A stretch of DNA of 64,000 bases from Chanos chanos (GCF_902362185.1 NC_044499.1:13991264-14055263); one strand, 5' to 3'; shown: positions 1 through 14,030, numbered from the stretch's first letter. The notes: generated from the sequence alone by a model not told the origin. Made by a program: numbers and translations.

Positions 1-3000
1 AGCACTACTTGACCACTTCCTGTTAAGTTCCTCTAAAAATACCCTGCAGGCTCAAAACTTAGCTTCTTCAAATTCTTTTCGATTGAGACGGTAGCCGAGC
101 CATTTCCCCCGACAGCACGTTTTTTGGTTTGATGTGCTTGACTGGATTTGTGCTCTATATTTGAGGAGCCAGGAATAGAACAGAATGCTCCAAGAGCATC
201 TCCCACTGTTCTCACTTCAGCTCGCCACAGCCCCTGCAAGAGCACCGTCTCAGCACTGAAACAGCCCACAGTTCAACAGTCACTCCATTTCAAGTCCATT
301 CAGCCATGCGAAAGTACGAGCCCTTAACAGCAACTCAACGCTGCTCACTATATAAACCGAAGATTGCTGACTCAAGCTCATTAGAAATATCTGAAAGAGA
401 GGGATCTCTAAATTGGGTCTCGAGGAAGTGAGAGAATGTCTCATTTCATAATACGTTGGTGTTTGGTGCACTTACCATGGTCACTAAGATCTTGGGCATT
501 CATTTACCCTGACTAAACAAGGAAGGGGAATGATGGCAGGACAAGAGTCGAGAAACCCGAAGAGATACACTCTATGCCTCACCATGTCAACATTTCAACA
601 AACAAACACAAACACAAACACACACACACACACACTTTGCTGTCTCCAAGTGAGCAGTTAGCAATTCAGAGGTTGAATTCTGGACTCTGGGATCCAAAAA
701 CAAAGTCTATAAAACAAACATTTCTCTGCTCTTTCCCCTTCATTTCAAGTCATACACACACACACACACACACACACACCTTTTGAGCATAAACTGTCTG
801 ACCTCATGTGTCAGTTACACTGGCGATACTCAGTCAGTTGCTCCGAGAATACTGAAGATTACTATGAGACTGCACAGTATGCCAAGTCCTATCAGAAAGG
901 AACTGATGCAATAACTATCTCACAAGCTGCTGCAATACTGGCTGCAGACAAAGCAAATCACAAGCTTCTCTTTAGTTTGGTACCATGTTTGTTTGTTTTT
1001 TAATCCGTTTGAATCTGAACTCGCATTGCAAATGGAAAGACGCAAAACTAATGAATTTTTTCTTGCCCTTTTTTTGATCTGTAAAATTGGATATTTACAC
1101 CTAATTTTTCTGCTGTTTTGTGATTTTACTCAAAACACTGATGATGGATTTTCAAAATATGATTCATGTAATTTCTGTTATCTCTATTTTGGACTCTAAC
1201 AAAGTACAGGAGAGCTGACACCAATCTGAACTAACAAATCCTACAGGTCGATGTCTCTTAATCACAGGTACGTGACCTTAATGGACTTATTTCACTATTA
1301 TTTCGTGCTATAAACAGTACGCTGCTTTTGGCTAACTGAGGACAGGGGGGAGGGGAGGTCAATAAAAAAAAAAAAGAGCAACATGACTATTCAATTATTC
1401 TTCACCTAATCTGAACTTATATCAGGGTGAAACATCATTAACTGAATTAGACACGCTGTTTTGCTACTGATACAAACACAATTTTCAACTCAAGTCAGAG
1501 TGTTTGGTAGCAGGGGTAGTCAAAGTGCCTCACCTGGCTCTGAGTCTGAGTTACCGGTAGGAGACTGGCAGAAACTTGAGGGCATAAAGACATTATTCTT
1601 GGAAACTGCAACAGAGGACAGAAACAAAACAGTTCTAAGAGCACATATTTCAAGTGTGTCCAACACAGAAAAAGTCAACTTTGGGATGTGACTGATGACT
1701 AACGACACAGAAATGAACACGCCGATTACGACACGTATGACAAACTTATCAGTTGCTAGCACCTACAGAACCCTTACCCACGAGAATCTTCACGTTTTAA
1801 TGTGGTGAACAGTGAGAGCCCATTACCTGAGTGTGATGGTGGGAACTGGTTTAGAGAGGAAGTTCTCTCCCTTTTCATTGGAGGACAATACTCTCCATCT
1901 TCTCTGTCTGAATCTGAAAAAAAGTAAATGAACAAACAAAAAAAATGAGCCAATGACAGCCCTTGATGTCTGTTCCTCCTCCTTCGCCTGACGTTCAAAT
2001 AACTTTTAAAGCGGATGGCTACTTCCAGAAAGGTCTGCAGAGATTTAACAGAGGACCAACGGACAAACCTTTTACACTGCAATATATTTTTCAAACACTG
2101 ACAGATTATTACTGAAGCCCCAACACTTGTCCGTGTTCCCTACTTGAGGAATCCCTAACTACAACTGTGAGACCAACTATAAGCATATTTTTGTAAACAG
2201 AACAACTGACAAAAGATGGTAAGCTCACCTTCTCCGTCTTCTGCACTTGATCCATCGGCAGATCGCTAAAGAGAAAGAAAGAAAACATTACCTCTGAACA
2301 GCAGAGTTCCCATGCTGTAATCTGGAATATTCCATCAGAGAAGACAATGACTCACCTTCTGTGCTTTGTCCTTCTGAAACACAAATACTGGAGGAGCTAT
2401 GGCAGGTTTCTCTGTTAAAAGAATTAAAGGGAAAAAAGCTTGAACCCATAACTATGTACTGTCAATGTGACAAAACTGCATAAGTGCAATTAAAATTAGG
2501 ATATAGTTAAGCTGCAGATATATAATCAGTTCAACCTGGATTAAACTGGGTCACCTGGTAACGATCATAACAGTCTGTTTCAATACAATCATTTTGATCT
2601 CAGTGAATAGATGGAAAGCACCTGCTAAGATTCCGTTTTCTGCTGCCACTAATATGTCGTTAACAAAGAGGCAAATGACAGTGGTTTGAGATGGGGGGAG
2701 ATGTTTGACCACAAGGCCTGACCAGTATGAATGCTGTGCTGTGTACATGCAATATTAAGTGCATGCTGAACAGCTAGTTTATTCCTTATACTAACAGATA
2801 AAACACTAAATGCACAAAACTCAAAATAAATAAATAAATAAAAGACAATACAAGCTCAGTTCCCCAGAAAACGAGCGTCATTTCCCCTACATTTAATGGA
2901 CCAGCATATCCAACACTAGACTGCACAGAACATTCACGGTTTTGGCCATTTTCACTGTGCACGTTAATGAACAATAACAATTCATCAATGGTCGAGAAAG

Positions 3001-5108
3001 CTGGTTGAAAGATGACATCTCTTCAGATCTGTTAAGTGGAACTGTTTTTTTATTACCAGTAATTTATTAAGGAATGAAACACACAGCACGATTTGCAAAT
3101 AAACAAAGACACATGACTCCCCTGACCCTCTCTGTTATTTTTAGCAGACACGTCTCTAAATAAACTGATGTCATATCAGCGCACATTAAACACGCCGTAA
3201 ACAATACTTACACTGACGCTCACATAAGTCTGCCCCAATTTGCTAGTTATTAAAACTTAAGACATAACAATCAAAGCATCTTGTAAGCATTAAGAACTAT
3301 ACGTTCATAATTCTTAACGGCACTCCCTGACTTTTACATTAAGCAGAAAGTCAACTCTTTTCGCAAACCATTGTATTTCAAAGCTTATATAAAACATGAA
3401 TATGGAACATGAGTGTTTCGAGTTCGCTATAAATTCTCAGTGTAGAGTGACATATCCAAGCAACAAAATACATGACGAAATTCCAGCGTTAAACAGAAAG
3501 TATCAAACAAGATGTAAGGATTTAAGCTATCAACTAAAACAAATAAACACATCAAGAATGAAGATTTTAGGACATTGTTGCAGTGCAATTTTAGTACCTA
3601 AAAGTGTTTTACACATATTAGTTCTCTCTCCAGACATGTGTTCAAAGGGGATACATTACACTCAAGAGTATGGGGTGGGCGGGCCCGATTCAGATAGCTG
3701 GAACGCTGGGTAACTTGCTAGCTAGCTAGCTAACGAACCCTTAGCTGTCTTACCAGCTATACAGTAATGTCGCCACAAAGCTAACGTTACAATTTCTCGG
3801 ATTGAGTAACATTAATGGATAAAAACTTTCAGCTGGTACGTCACCCAAGACAGATTAAGTGAAATCTCTTCACAACATGTATGAACCAGTGACAAAATAC
3901 GATTAAAATGTGGCCATCATTGGGTAGCCGACAGTGACTTAATTTTAGCATAATGTTAGTGTTCATGAGCTATCTTAAAATATGAATCTCATGATTAAGA
4001 ATTGCAACAATTGGCTACAATTCTATTCCATAAAGTTAAAATCACTCTTATTTGAAAATATATGTCATTTTGTCTTTCGCAAATGCCCTTGATATATTAA
4101 CATACAGTAGCGTATGCTAAAGATAGCCATCTAAGCATAAGAAAGCCAATTTACATGGCTAGGATGAAGCTAAAGCTAAACTATTAGCTGTTAAAATAGC
4201 TACATTAAGGGGGGGGGGGGGGGGCAACTTCATTCTCCGCAACAACGACAAAATGACCACTCAACATATTTATCCTTCTCTAGTTTATCAAATGATGTAG
4301 CTAGCATGGTGATCAAGTACTGTAACGACTTAAAGTAGCGTTACAACATCTATATAATTTGGCTAAATGAACGTCAGACCAAATTTAATTCTATATGTAA
4401 CTCGTCAGGATTTCCCGTTATTTCGTTACGTTTTCTAGAATTATTGCAGCTAAAAATCAAACTGCAAGTCCTCTAACTTGTGACAGTAGCTAATGGCACT
4501 AACGTTAAACTGTTGTTTTCTAATTGATAAACACTGGACAAGTTTCCCCCGGATTAGGTGATTATATTCGACAGAACTCGTCTCTATAGTTTTCTGTGCC
4601 GACGTATGTTAATTTATTGCTTACAGCCTTTTAATCAGACGTTAATTGACGGTCATACGCACGTCAATCTAAATTACACCTAAAGTAATGGTATTTACAT
4701 GTAGCTGAAGAGTACCATCTGAATCAATATGCCTGTCTCGTCCCCGCCTAAAAATCAAAGAAAACAGAAAGGCCGGGAATGCTAGTTGGCTAATCGCTTC
4801 GCTTCTAGGTTAGGTTAGCTTTCTGGCATTAACTTCATCTCTCATTATTGCAACCACGAGAGCTAATCACTGCTTAGCCTGCTAGCTAACCTATCGTTAA
4901 ACAGTCACACATTAGCTAGCAGCTTAATGAAGCTTCATAATAGTAGATGCCCAATCTTTGAAAGAGCACTGAAAGGATGCGTACTTATTTTGCATTTATA
5001 TATTTCTGTATATGTAGTTATCTTGGATTTCTGATTAAATGTATATCCTTTGTTTAGTTATTTCACTGGTTCACCCCATTGCCTACCTTCGTTTGCTAAG
5101 TCCGCCAT
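1..5108 (-). CDS. ranbp3: Ran-binding protein 3, N-terminal part (gene runs off the left edge)
   Basis: RANBP3 is a nuclear Ran-binding cofactor of CRM1/exportin-1 export. Four coding exons are visible on the minus strand: 5108-5087 (MADLANE), 2411-2356 (EKPAIAPPVFVFQKDK), 2265-2229 (RSADGSSAEDGE) and 1913-1827 (DSDREDGEYCPPMKRERTSS). Junction phases are 1, 0 and 1 and all introns are GT-AG. The joined ~67 residues closely match the human N-terminus. They keep the KRER nuclear localisation signal and a serine at residue 58, the position known in human as an RSK/Akt site. The Ran-binding domain and the remaining exons must lie left of base 1, because no phase-1 exon resembling the next human segment was found in 1-1826. 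Intron 1 is about 2.7 kb. Identification is firm; only the 5' end is present. Confidence 0.93.
619..780 (+). repeat. Two short (CA)n microsatellites
   Basis: CA runs lie near 619-636 and 750-779, inside the left-hand RANBP3 intron. Peptides with Thr-His runs in this area are products of the repeat, not genes. Confidence 0.85.
4207..4224 (+). repeat. Poly-G run in RANBP3 intron 1
   Basis: An uninterrupted run of about 18 G on the plus strand inside intron 1 (C run in the RANBP3 transcript). It is one of several long G/C homopolymers in the window. Confidence 0.9.
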
Positions 5109-5112
5109 TTTA
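5097..5112 (-). promoter_or_regulatory. YY1-like motif overlapping the RANBP3 start codon
   Basis: The minus strand reads AAAATGGCGGACTTAG around the start codon. This matches the AAnATGGCGGC YY1 consensus that overlaps the initiator ATG of many TATA-less housekeeping genes. No TATA box is seen close upstream. The assignment rests on motif match only. Confidence 0.35.
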
Positions 5113-8100
5113 CTTCTCCGCGCACACCCACAAAGCACTGCGCCAGAAATGTGTGTGTTATTTCTAGTGTCGAAACAAAAGATTATTATCATCACATTCT
5201 TGTTTAAGTCCCGAACTATTTCACTAAAAATAGAGGGTGAATAGTTTTCAAATATATATTTACAAACTAGATTCACTTTATTCAAGTATATAAATTGCCA
5301 ACAAACTATTTAAATCACTGGCAAACAATCTCGAATACTTCACAGAAACTACTTCGAACAAACGTGAAACATGTTCCAAATGGTAAACACTAGGAGCTCC
5401 ACTATATTGTTCTATGGTGATTTTTAAAGGCAAATCAGCGGTATCGTTTTACCGGGCATATTTCACGCATCTCACGTGTGACATACTGAGACATTTAGTG
5501 GTGTCTATACACATGTCTGCAAGTAGCCCGTAGCGAAAACACCAGGCGGCGCTGTATTTCACGAGAAAAGTAAGAGCCCATGGTGTGGAGATCCCTGGTA
5601 CAGCTTTGTTTTTACTTGTCTCCGATTTAAACACTGCGGACAAAGTATTAAGAAACCTTAATCTCATGAACGGGGTCACAGAGCTGCAATACCCGCTTTA
5701 CAATTTTTTTACCTACTCTTTTGTGAATGCAGTTTATTTCAGGACTTTTTTCCCCCTAAATAAATTATTGTTAGATGGAAAGTAGGATAGTTTTTCATGC
5801 ACACATGATCTCCGGGGAAACTTTTTTACAGTTTTACAGCTTATCTTCTCTGACAGAATTATTTTGAACCCACCCACTCATATCTGATCATTTAAAATAT
5901 TTTTGCAGTCATTTCACTGCCATGTGGAAGTCAGGAACTAGGTGCCTAGAGTGAAGGTTAAATATGTGCTGGTATCATTTTTCAGACTATGTTTTGGCAA
6001 CATTTTGGCTATTTTTCCCCACAAGTCTGTGCATGTCATGATGTGGAATTTTTTGTGGGGATCTTCTCTAAATAATGCGTTCAATGATGGATGCGGAACG
6101 TATCAAAATATTTTTAGCTGAGGACAGTGGAGTGATACTTGGTTCTAAAGCCCACACACTACTCTACAGTCCTCTCAGACAAGCCAGGTTATTTTGAATA
6201 TTGTGTGAATATGTTAATGCATATGGTTGCATGAAGATATGGTAAACGTGCAGGAGGGAATCTCTGAAAGACAAGGTGTGGGCAACCCTTAGGTCATTTG
6301 GCATTGCCTTGCAAAGTGAATTTAGAAAAAGAAAAGGAAAAAAATGAAGTGCTCCTGTGTTTCACAATGCGTGAAGTGCATCTGACAAGCCCTCCGGGGA
6401 GCGCCAAGTAACCACTTGTCCTGATGTCGAGTAGAGCAATCACTTCACAAGTCCATCAAAGAAGCGAAGAGAGGTAAATGGATGTGGGAGACGGCTTGTG
6501 TTTATGTGTTTTTTGCTGAGAGAACTATGGCCGTGTTCAACGATGGAAACAATACCTAATTACAAAGAAAGAAAGAGAGAATTAAAAAATTGTTGCATTT
6601 ACAAAATCATTACACCATAGTAGAGAATTCCAGAAACGTGTGTGTGTGGGGGGGGGGGGGGGGGGGGGGCTCAATTTATAAATGTAAATTTCTCATATTC
6701 ATGGTTTTCTGCTTCTGCTTCTAGACTGAGATCTTTTTCACAGGAATGAAATTGTACTCTAAACCATGTTTATGTCACACCATTGCCGCAAATCAACTTT
6801 CCTGTGGTGGGTAGACAACAAATAGAGAAGCCTATCAGTTTCCAGTCTCTTTTATATTATAATTCACTGCTGTTATTTCATTTTTTTATGTGAAAAAGTA
6901 GAATTATGTAACTTTCTAAATGAATGACTTATGTTGTTGTTTTAAAGAAGAATTTACAATGAAATCAGTAATAGTCATAATATTAAACAAAGTTTTATTC
7001 AGTTTAGCACAAACAGAACCATGAATTTACTTAATTTCACAGATTTAGCAGTGGTTACAACTTGGGATTGTCTGTGTCATCTACCCATGTTATAAAATGA
7101 ACAGATTACTGGTTAAGACTTACACCTGATATATGAACTTGAACACAAAGTATACAAATTGCTTTTTAATTTTGTGATTCTACTTTTAAAATAACTTCAC
7201 AAAACACACCGTATAAGAGAAGTTCTAATTTTTGAACCTGCAATCTAGATCCAAAATTACATGTACACTTCACTTTTTTTTTTTTCGAGAAGAGGTGTTA
7301 TGACAGGCTGGTTCTCTCACACACCCCACTACAAATAGTTTTTATGTGATTTAAGAAGTCAGGACATTTTGTATTGCTCATGTTGTGCTATTGCATGTTA
7401 TTTTAGTGAGATTTACACCAGTTTGTATCCTGTTGATAATCTTGTGTTCCTGATTTCCTTGTTATGTACTGTCCAAATTTTATGCTCTATTGCAGCTTGT
7501 CAAAAAGAGGTTCAGGAATTGAACAAAGTTTTAAATACAGGTTTTTGGAAAGACAGATTGGAAAGAGAAGATGTGGTTTATTCCATCTCACAGCCTAAAT
7601 GCCCTTAAAGCAAAACTTTTCCAACTGATGATGAATGGCTTCCCAAGTATTGCTTTTCATAAAATACATGCAATGCTTGAATAACATGTGACTCTACCTT
7701 GAGGAATGGAGAGAACAATGCATATCTATTTGTTTTTCAGTTGTGAAAACTGTATCCTGGTATTCTTGGCGATAGACCATCATCTTTTGGAAGTATTCTG
7801 TAAAAATATCTCCTCACCATTGCTAAAGTTCAGTGCCATTAATCCATCAGGGTGAGTTTACGTGTGATCTCTACCTGGAAAATGAGCAACTGGAGCCAAC
7901 ATTGTTTCTCTTCTTTAACTCTTGCTGTGCCAGATTCATGTAGTTTTATTAGTCTGAAATTTTATACTACCTGATATGCAGTGTTTAATGTATGTATATG
8001 TTATTGTGTGTGTGTGTTTGTGTGTGTGTGTATATACACGTGTGTGTGTGTTTGTGTGTGAGTTTAAGAATATGATATAACAAAAGGTAGTTTATTTTGC

Positions 8101-11100
8101 TGATACTGATATCAATGTCATTATTGTTTTAGGTGTTAGTCACACAGGGTGACTGATTAAATTTCCCAATGTTACATAGGATGCTTTTGAAATTGTCTTT
8201 GAATACACCATTAATTTGCTTGTAAGACAACTTAAAACACAATACAACATCTGCTCCCCCAGTCCATTTTTGTTGCTGTCAGTATTAGTAGAATTGTGGA
8301 TAAAGGCAATGTGTAAGTGAGGAAGGAGAAATGAAGGTAATGTTTAAGTGAAAAGAAAGAAAACTTTTATTCATGCTTCAGTTGAATCATGTGAGTAATT
8401 TCAACATTTTCTTGGCTCAAAAGTAAATTTCCACAGTATTTTTTCTTACAAGTCAGTATCAAAGTAATTGGAAAACACCGTTAGTAGATGTCAATGGACC
8501 AGATTCCAGATATCAGTTTCTGATGTGAGTGGGAACTGAGCAGAGACTAAAAGTTTGTCACAATTCAGGGGAAATACACACCACACTTGTTATAACTTGA
8601 CATAAGGATACAAAGAATCAAAGAACACATACCTTCCCAACTGGATGTCTATTCAGACAGAGGAATGTCCTTTCTTTGTTTAAATAGTTTCGAAAATGCA
8701 ACACAAAGAATCTAAATATAACGCTCCAAAATAGAGATTAACAGGATTGTAGAAGCCATGATACATACAAGTGAGGTCAAAACAGCACAGTAATAGCCAT
8801 ACCTGCTTGAGACACACATTTTCATGCTATGCTCCAGATAGCACTGTCTAAAGGATGCAAATATGAGACAGTACAAACAAAGAGCCATGCTATCATATGA
8901 CCTCTCAGAGATAGGGTTCCCAACATGAGCTCCTAGCTATCCCTGAGAACCATAAAAGTGTTTTAAAATGGAAGCTAGGTGCCAGGGGGGCAAAACATTA
9001 CGGTACATGATTTAAGGGACTGATGACAGAGTACTTCTAAAATATGAAGCATCACCGGCGTCAGAACAAGACACAACCTGGGAGTGAAAAAAAAAAAAAA
9101 CTTTGTGGATGAAATGATTTTACTTCGAATGAAAAAAGTGCTGGTAGTGAGGACAAACAAAGGTATATCATGGTGAATAACCTTTTTCTGTTTATTAAGG
9201 GAGGAACAACCATTTTGTTTTATTTCTTTCAAAGCGAAAAGTTTCTGTAAAGTGTTAAAAGCCTGAAACCTAAATGCAAACATTTCTCAAATCTCCCTTC
9301 ACAATTCATCCCCCACCAAACATTTCCCTAAATTTCTTCTATTTTTGATGTATTGTCGAAAGAAAAGAGACCGTGAGCCCTAACAAACATGTTGACACTC
9401 TGTCTGTGAGTTTTCAAATGGTTCTCTATTGCCTTTGCGTTGACATTCCAATGGTTCACCTCTCTGAACTATGGTTTATCTTAGGCACAAATGCAGAGAT
9501 AAGATAAATAATGACTCGGTAACAAATATTGCTAATTTTTATGGCCGTGGCGCAACCAAACGGGGACTTCATTTTCAGAAATGAACCGAATATGATGTAG
9601 ATAATAAAAATCTGATTTAAGAGACCCTGCACGAACGCAACCTTTTGTTGGGCAAAGACTCTGGAGAAACGTACCAGACCAGCAGACTATTTGTAGTAAT
9701 ACTTGCATTTTCTGGAAAAGTGACTACATGAGAGGTCATGCTTCACATAAGATTTGTGGACTCCGGCAATAATTAGTGCTGACAGTCGTGGTATGTGAGT
9801 TTGTGGAGCAAGCCTAAGACGGTAACTGTAAAAGAACCAAAAATCAACTCATAAAAACGGTTGTCATTTGGTTTCTATCCTTATTTTAGGCATGCTTGTG
9901 TCTTTTGTATAAACTGTGTTTTGAGTCGTTTGGTTAGTTCGGTTCATGATTCATTTTTCAATCTCATTTGGAATTACTTGCCATTTATCGAGAACATCGA
10001 CTCACCAGTAATTAATCATGAACTGATTGACTTTTGTTTTTCCTTCTGCCCATGGAGAACTGAAATTTTAGTTGTTTTGATACTACCTGTGAAGACCAGA
10101 AGAAGAAATCAGTTTGATCACACTATTTTGTATAGAGCTGAGGGCTCATAAAATATTTTGCCTTCGGTGATATTTTCCTTGATCATTAGACTTTTTGAAT
10201 CTGGCTTTAGACAAATGCCGTGCAAGAGGAAACCATAGAAATATTTGAACACACCCCAGCTATTTGAAATGAAAGTGCAAAATGTCAGCCTTGAAACATG
10301 CTTTCCTGAAGCATTTTCTTGCAGAAAACAAAGTAAAATAACACCAGAGTGAAAAGAAAAGTGTTGGCATGGAAACACGTCACTTCAAAATTGAAAACTA
10401 GATGCATAACCACTGTCACATCATTAAGACAGCTTGCTTGAGATCAGTGGAACTGCAAAGCGAAGACTTCCATTTCAGCATGTTTAAACAGAGCTGTTTG
10501 TGCAGATTAAGTTTCATCCTAAGAAGCTGTGTGACCAGAATCTGTACCTTGATGTCTAGAGTTACATTATTTTTTGCATTCTTACATAAGCTTTGGCACG
10601 AGCTAAGTGGCACCTCTGCATCTTACCATACTCATTACAGGATTATATAAGGGTGTCACATGTGAAAGATGAAGAAGTATGAAATTAAGCCATCTGTCTT
10701 AATGGATAACTCATTAAGTATTACATTTTTTTCAAGAGTTCACCTCATCGTAAACATCAAAGGAGCGTGTTGTATGCAATGAAGCAACACAGCAATAATA
10801 CACAGCAATCTATTGTCTGTCCATAAGTTTATTGCCTCATAACTACCAATGATGTAAAATACACAAATCAACACATTGTTCACTTTCTTTTCTTGTCACA
10901 ATAAAGGACTTCCATCTGACGTTGACCCCATTTGATCGCAAAAGGTCACATCTGTTGTAAAAACTGAACAAGGCTGCGTATGGCCAAAATTCAGCTGAAA
11001 GTAAAATCACAGCTCTCATCCGTCAGTCATCAGTCATTCAGGTGTGGAGGAGGCGTGGCTGACTCAGGTAACAGGATTTTGTGAGAGGTTGTCGCGCGGG
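5113..11100. other. Intergenic region between RANBP3 and the CCL25-like gene
   Basis: About 6 kb separates two divergently transcribed genes. I see no convincing exon; open frames are short and do not resemble known families. It contains a poly-G run (about 6649-6669) and a GT-rich microsatellite (about 8006-8060). The rest is AT-rich and unassigned. Confidence 0.6.
6649..6669 (+). repeat. Poly-G run of about 20 nt
   Basis: A GT-rich stretch runs into about 20 consecutive G. No gene context is visible. Confidence 0.9.
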
Positions 11101-11115
11101 TGCTTCTCCCTGCGC

Positions 11116-11124
11116 TATATAAAT
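11116..11124 (+). promoter_or_regulatory. TATA box of the CCL25-like gene
   Basis: TATATAAAT lies about 90 bp upstream of a strong splice donor (11213) that ends a non-coding first exon. That exon probably starts about 25-30 bp after the TATA box, near 11147. The position fits an inducible chemokine promoter. Confidence 0.6.
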
Positions 11125-11146
11125 AAAGGAGCATTTTCCACCAAGT

Positions 11147-11212
11147 CTCGCAGAGCAAAGGAGTCTAACAGATATCTAAACACATCGCTCCATTACTTCC
11201 TCTACAGTCTAT
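11147..11212 (+). other. Predicted non-coding first exon of the CCL25-like gene
   Basis: The exon ends at a consensus donor (AT|GTAAGTAT). It would splice to the acceptor TTCTTGCAG ending at 11988, 12 bases before the coding ATG. The start is inferred from the TATA position. The 776-bp 5' UTR intron is my inference from these paired sites. Confidence 0.5.
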
Positions 11213-12000
11213 GTAAGTATACATTCAATGTGTTAGAGAAAAAGAAACGGTTATGCAAACGATTACGCTTAAGTACACAGTTCGGAAATAAATGAAGAAC
11301 AAACAACTTGTTTTCAGTGCTTGAGTGTCAGAAATACAGATTTAGACATGGTGGTATTCGAAATGAATGTTAAGTTTTAAAATTTAAGATTCCTCTAAGA
11401 TGAATTTACAATCAATATGCGTAAGCAGTAAAGTGACGAAGTTAAAATAGCTGTTGGTTTATCCTTAGCTTTTTTTTTTTTTAAATCGAAATTAGCTACC
11501 TGCAGGAAAGAAGTGAATTTGCATATTTATGCAAACAGGGAATCATATTTTGTATATTCAGTGCTTTAAACTATATTTGTAAATGGAATAAATAAGGAAT
11601 CAGGAGAGATTGAGTTGCGCAATGTTAATTTAATGCGTAACACAATGTATTAAAAGATTGTGCTGAATGTGTAATGCAACTACCATGGGTCATACACCCA
11701 CAGTTATTTGAGCAATTTTGCTTTTGTCACTTTACAGTTTTTTGAATCAGTAATGCTAACTTAACATTAAAGTGTTGCAGTGCTGTTGACAGCCGTAAGA
11801 GGAACAAGTATTCTAGTGGATTTCTGGAAGAGGCAGTCTTAGGGCTTTACGAGGCATCTGCGCAAAGGTTACTGATAAAGGGATTAGTTATAAGCATGGG
11901 AAATGCATTCTCTTCTGATTAAACTTTATCGTTCCTTGTTCTCAAAAAAAACCCACACTTCCTGCTGTGTTCTTGCAGGTGGACACAGAAACACTAAGCC

Positions 12001-13316
12001 ATGCGGTTTAGCTTGATCATCTTTGTTGTGCTCCTGGCTATCCTTTCCCTCACGCTGGCTCAAGGTAAGATACCCCCCCACACACACACACACGCGCGCA
12101 CACACCTTCCCCTCCGGGGCGTCATCCAGTGCATTCATACAATTCTAGGCAGATACAAATTTGATCCAGGCCATATTTTACAATCAAAAAGTAATTACCG
12201 GCAGGTGCGAGGGCATATGGACCTTTGCCTTATATTGCCTTAGCATTGGAATTAAGTAATCATGGTTATGGATATTGTGTTGTTTTCATGCGATAAGATT
12301 AAGTCCAAACCCTTGAGTGAACACATGACTCTGTATAGTTCGGTTTGTACAGTGTTTAATCATCACCAGTTTTGGGAACTGTTCTTATGTCTTGCATATG
12401 AGACATATTCAGTGATTTACTTTGTTCATTTTAAAGAATCATTGCTGCAACAACAATTATGCAGCTGCAGAGATCACTGAGGTTACTGGCATAAAGTTTA
12501 AAGCGAAATCTGTGTTCCACAGCATGGCTGATTTATTGATTTATTTACTTTGTCATTCAAGACTGTAACAGGGTTGGAACTAAGTTTGCTATTTCTTTTC
12601 TACCTAAAGTTTCCTATGAAGACTGCTGCCTGAGGTATGTGTCAGGTGTTAAGAAGTCCACCAAGAAAATGGTAACCAGCTACAGAAGACAGGAAATGGA
12701 TGGAGGCTGTAACATTCCTGCCATAGTGTGAGTTCAATGGGTCAAGCAGCTATCTTATCTACCCATCCCTCCCATACCCCATCTCCAAATCACCCTCACA
12801 AACATCCACACAAACACTCACGCATATGTACAGATACACATACACATACATATACATGCAGTTGACAAAAACGATGCTGGGTGTGTGAGTGGTTTATATG
12901 GGACTACAGAAAGTGTGACCCACATGTCCTGCTGATGTATGATGAATTCATCGCTGTACTGTTTCCTCATTAGGTTCAAACTGAAGCGAGGCCGACAGTT
13001 CTGCGCTGACCCCAGACAAAAATGGGTGGTGGAACTGATGTACAAAGTTAACAGGAAGGGAGACAGGACAGATAAGAGAAAGGTAATCACACGACAGTAA
13101 AACTTGATACAGATAAAAAGAAAAAAAAAGAAAAAAAAAGAAAAAAAAAACGACGCTGGGCCCATTTAAACAGAACCTTATTATCTGTGGGTTATTTAAA
13201 CCAAGCCTCATGCACAGTAGTAGAGATAATGTAGTTGTAGTCTGTCTGGCCAAACCATTTACATTTTCCTTTTTTTTTTGCAGTATTCAGGAGGCACAAG
13301 GAGATTGGGAAAATGA
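12001..13316 (+). CDS. ccl25: CC chemokine, CCL25-like
   Basis: A secreted CC-class chemokine of 107 aa. Coding exons are 12001-12064, 12610-12727, 12974-13082 and 13284-13316, with phases 1, 2 and 0 and GT-AG introns. Residues 1-20 form a hydrophobic signal peptide ending LTLAQG. The mature part has the adjacent cysteines in YEDCCLRYV, a third in [10 protein letters not shown] and a fourth in [10 protein letters not shown], giving the four-cysteine CC layout. EDCCL, GCN(I/L)PA and the C-x-(D/N)-P spacing resemble CCL25 (TECK), the CCR9 ligand for thymic and gut lymphocyte homing. Human CCL25 has a longer basic tail; here the protein ends with a short basic RRLGK. Human CCL25 lies near RANBP3 on 19p13, which supports the call. 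CC subfamily assignment in fish is less certain than the class. Confidence 0.85.
12078..12106 (+). repeat. (CA)n microsatellite just after the first CCL25 coding exon
   Basis: A CA/CG alternating run begins about 14 nt inside the first intron after the signal-peptide exon. It is intronic. Confidence 0.8.
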
Positions 13317-14030
13317 GTGACTCTGGGTGACTGATGTTTCGTCCACTCATTTCCTTTCTTTGAGTGGTGTTCCTTTTTATCAATGCCCTTAAGCTTTGGA
13401 TGCTGTTTGGCCACCATACATTTTCATCAAGGCGAAAAGGTCTTCGCTTTTTCTAGCGACATTTCCAGCTGATGCGTTCACGCTGCTGTAAAAGCTCAAT
13501 CCATTGCAAGACACTCTCATATTGTTTTCACCCGTGGCTGTTTGCGGATACAGAGGCCGCTTGAGTTTAAGTGCGTGAGACAAAACTGTCCATCAGCACA
13601 TTTTTATTGTTGCTACATCTCTCACTACAACCATTAAATCGGTCATATGATAACACTACGACTTAAAAACAAAGACGGGGCGGTTATGGATTCAAGCCGA
13701 ATATTCATTGTAGATCCTTATGAACTCTCAATAGCGAGGTCTCCAGGTGCACCATAACAAGAATGGTGTTTCTTGGACAAATTTAACAGGAAACAGGCTA
13801 TGATGAGTTTAATTTAACTATGCTTTTCTGTGAAGAATAATAAGCTTTAGAATGCTGCTTTTATTTTTTTACTATCACTTATGATTAATCTAGAAAAAAA
13901 TATGAACTCAAATAAGGAAATGACACATTTGGTTAATGTTTCACTATTATGTACTTTTGCTGTTTCACTTTGTACTGACACTATTGTGTACATAATGTTT
14001 TTTGTACTGTATATTTTCTCCCACCCATAC

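Noticed and set aside
446-497. A minus-strand segment flanked by AG and GTAAGT as another RANBP3 exon
   Set aside because: All three entry phases hit stops within it.
1520-1552. A minus-strand piece reading PTGNSDSEPG between splice-like sites, as a further RANBP3 exon
   Set aside because: RANBP3 exon 4 ends in phase 1; entering this piece in that phase meets a stop, and it does not match the human protein.
3396-3713. A 105-aa plus-strand open frame in RANBP3 intron 1
   Set aside because: Composition is like AT-rich non-coding DNA, with no family motif and no promoter or splice context.
7369-7608. A 79-aa hydrophobic open frame
   Set aside because: No recognisable signal or domain, and no supporting neighbours; likely chance in AT-rich sequence.
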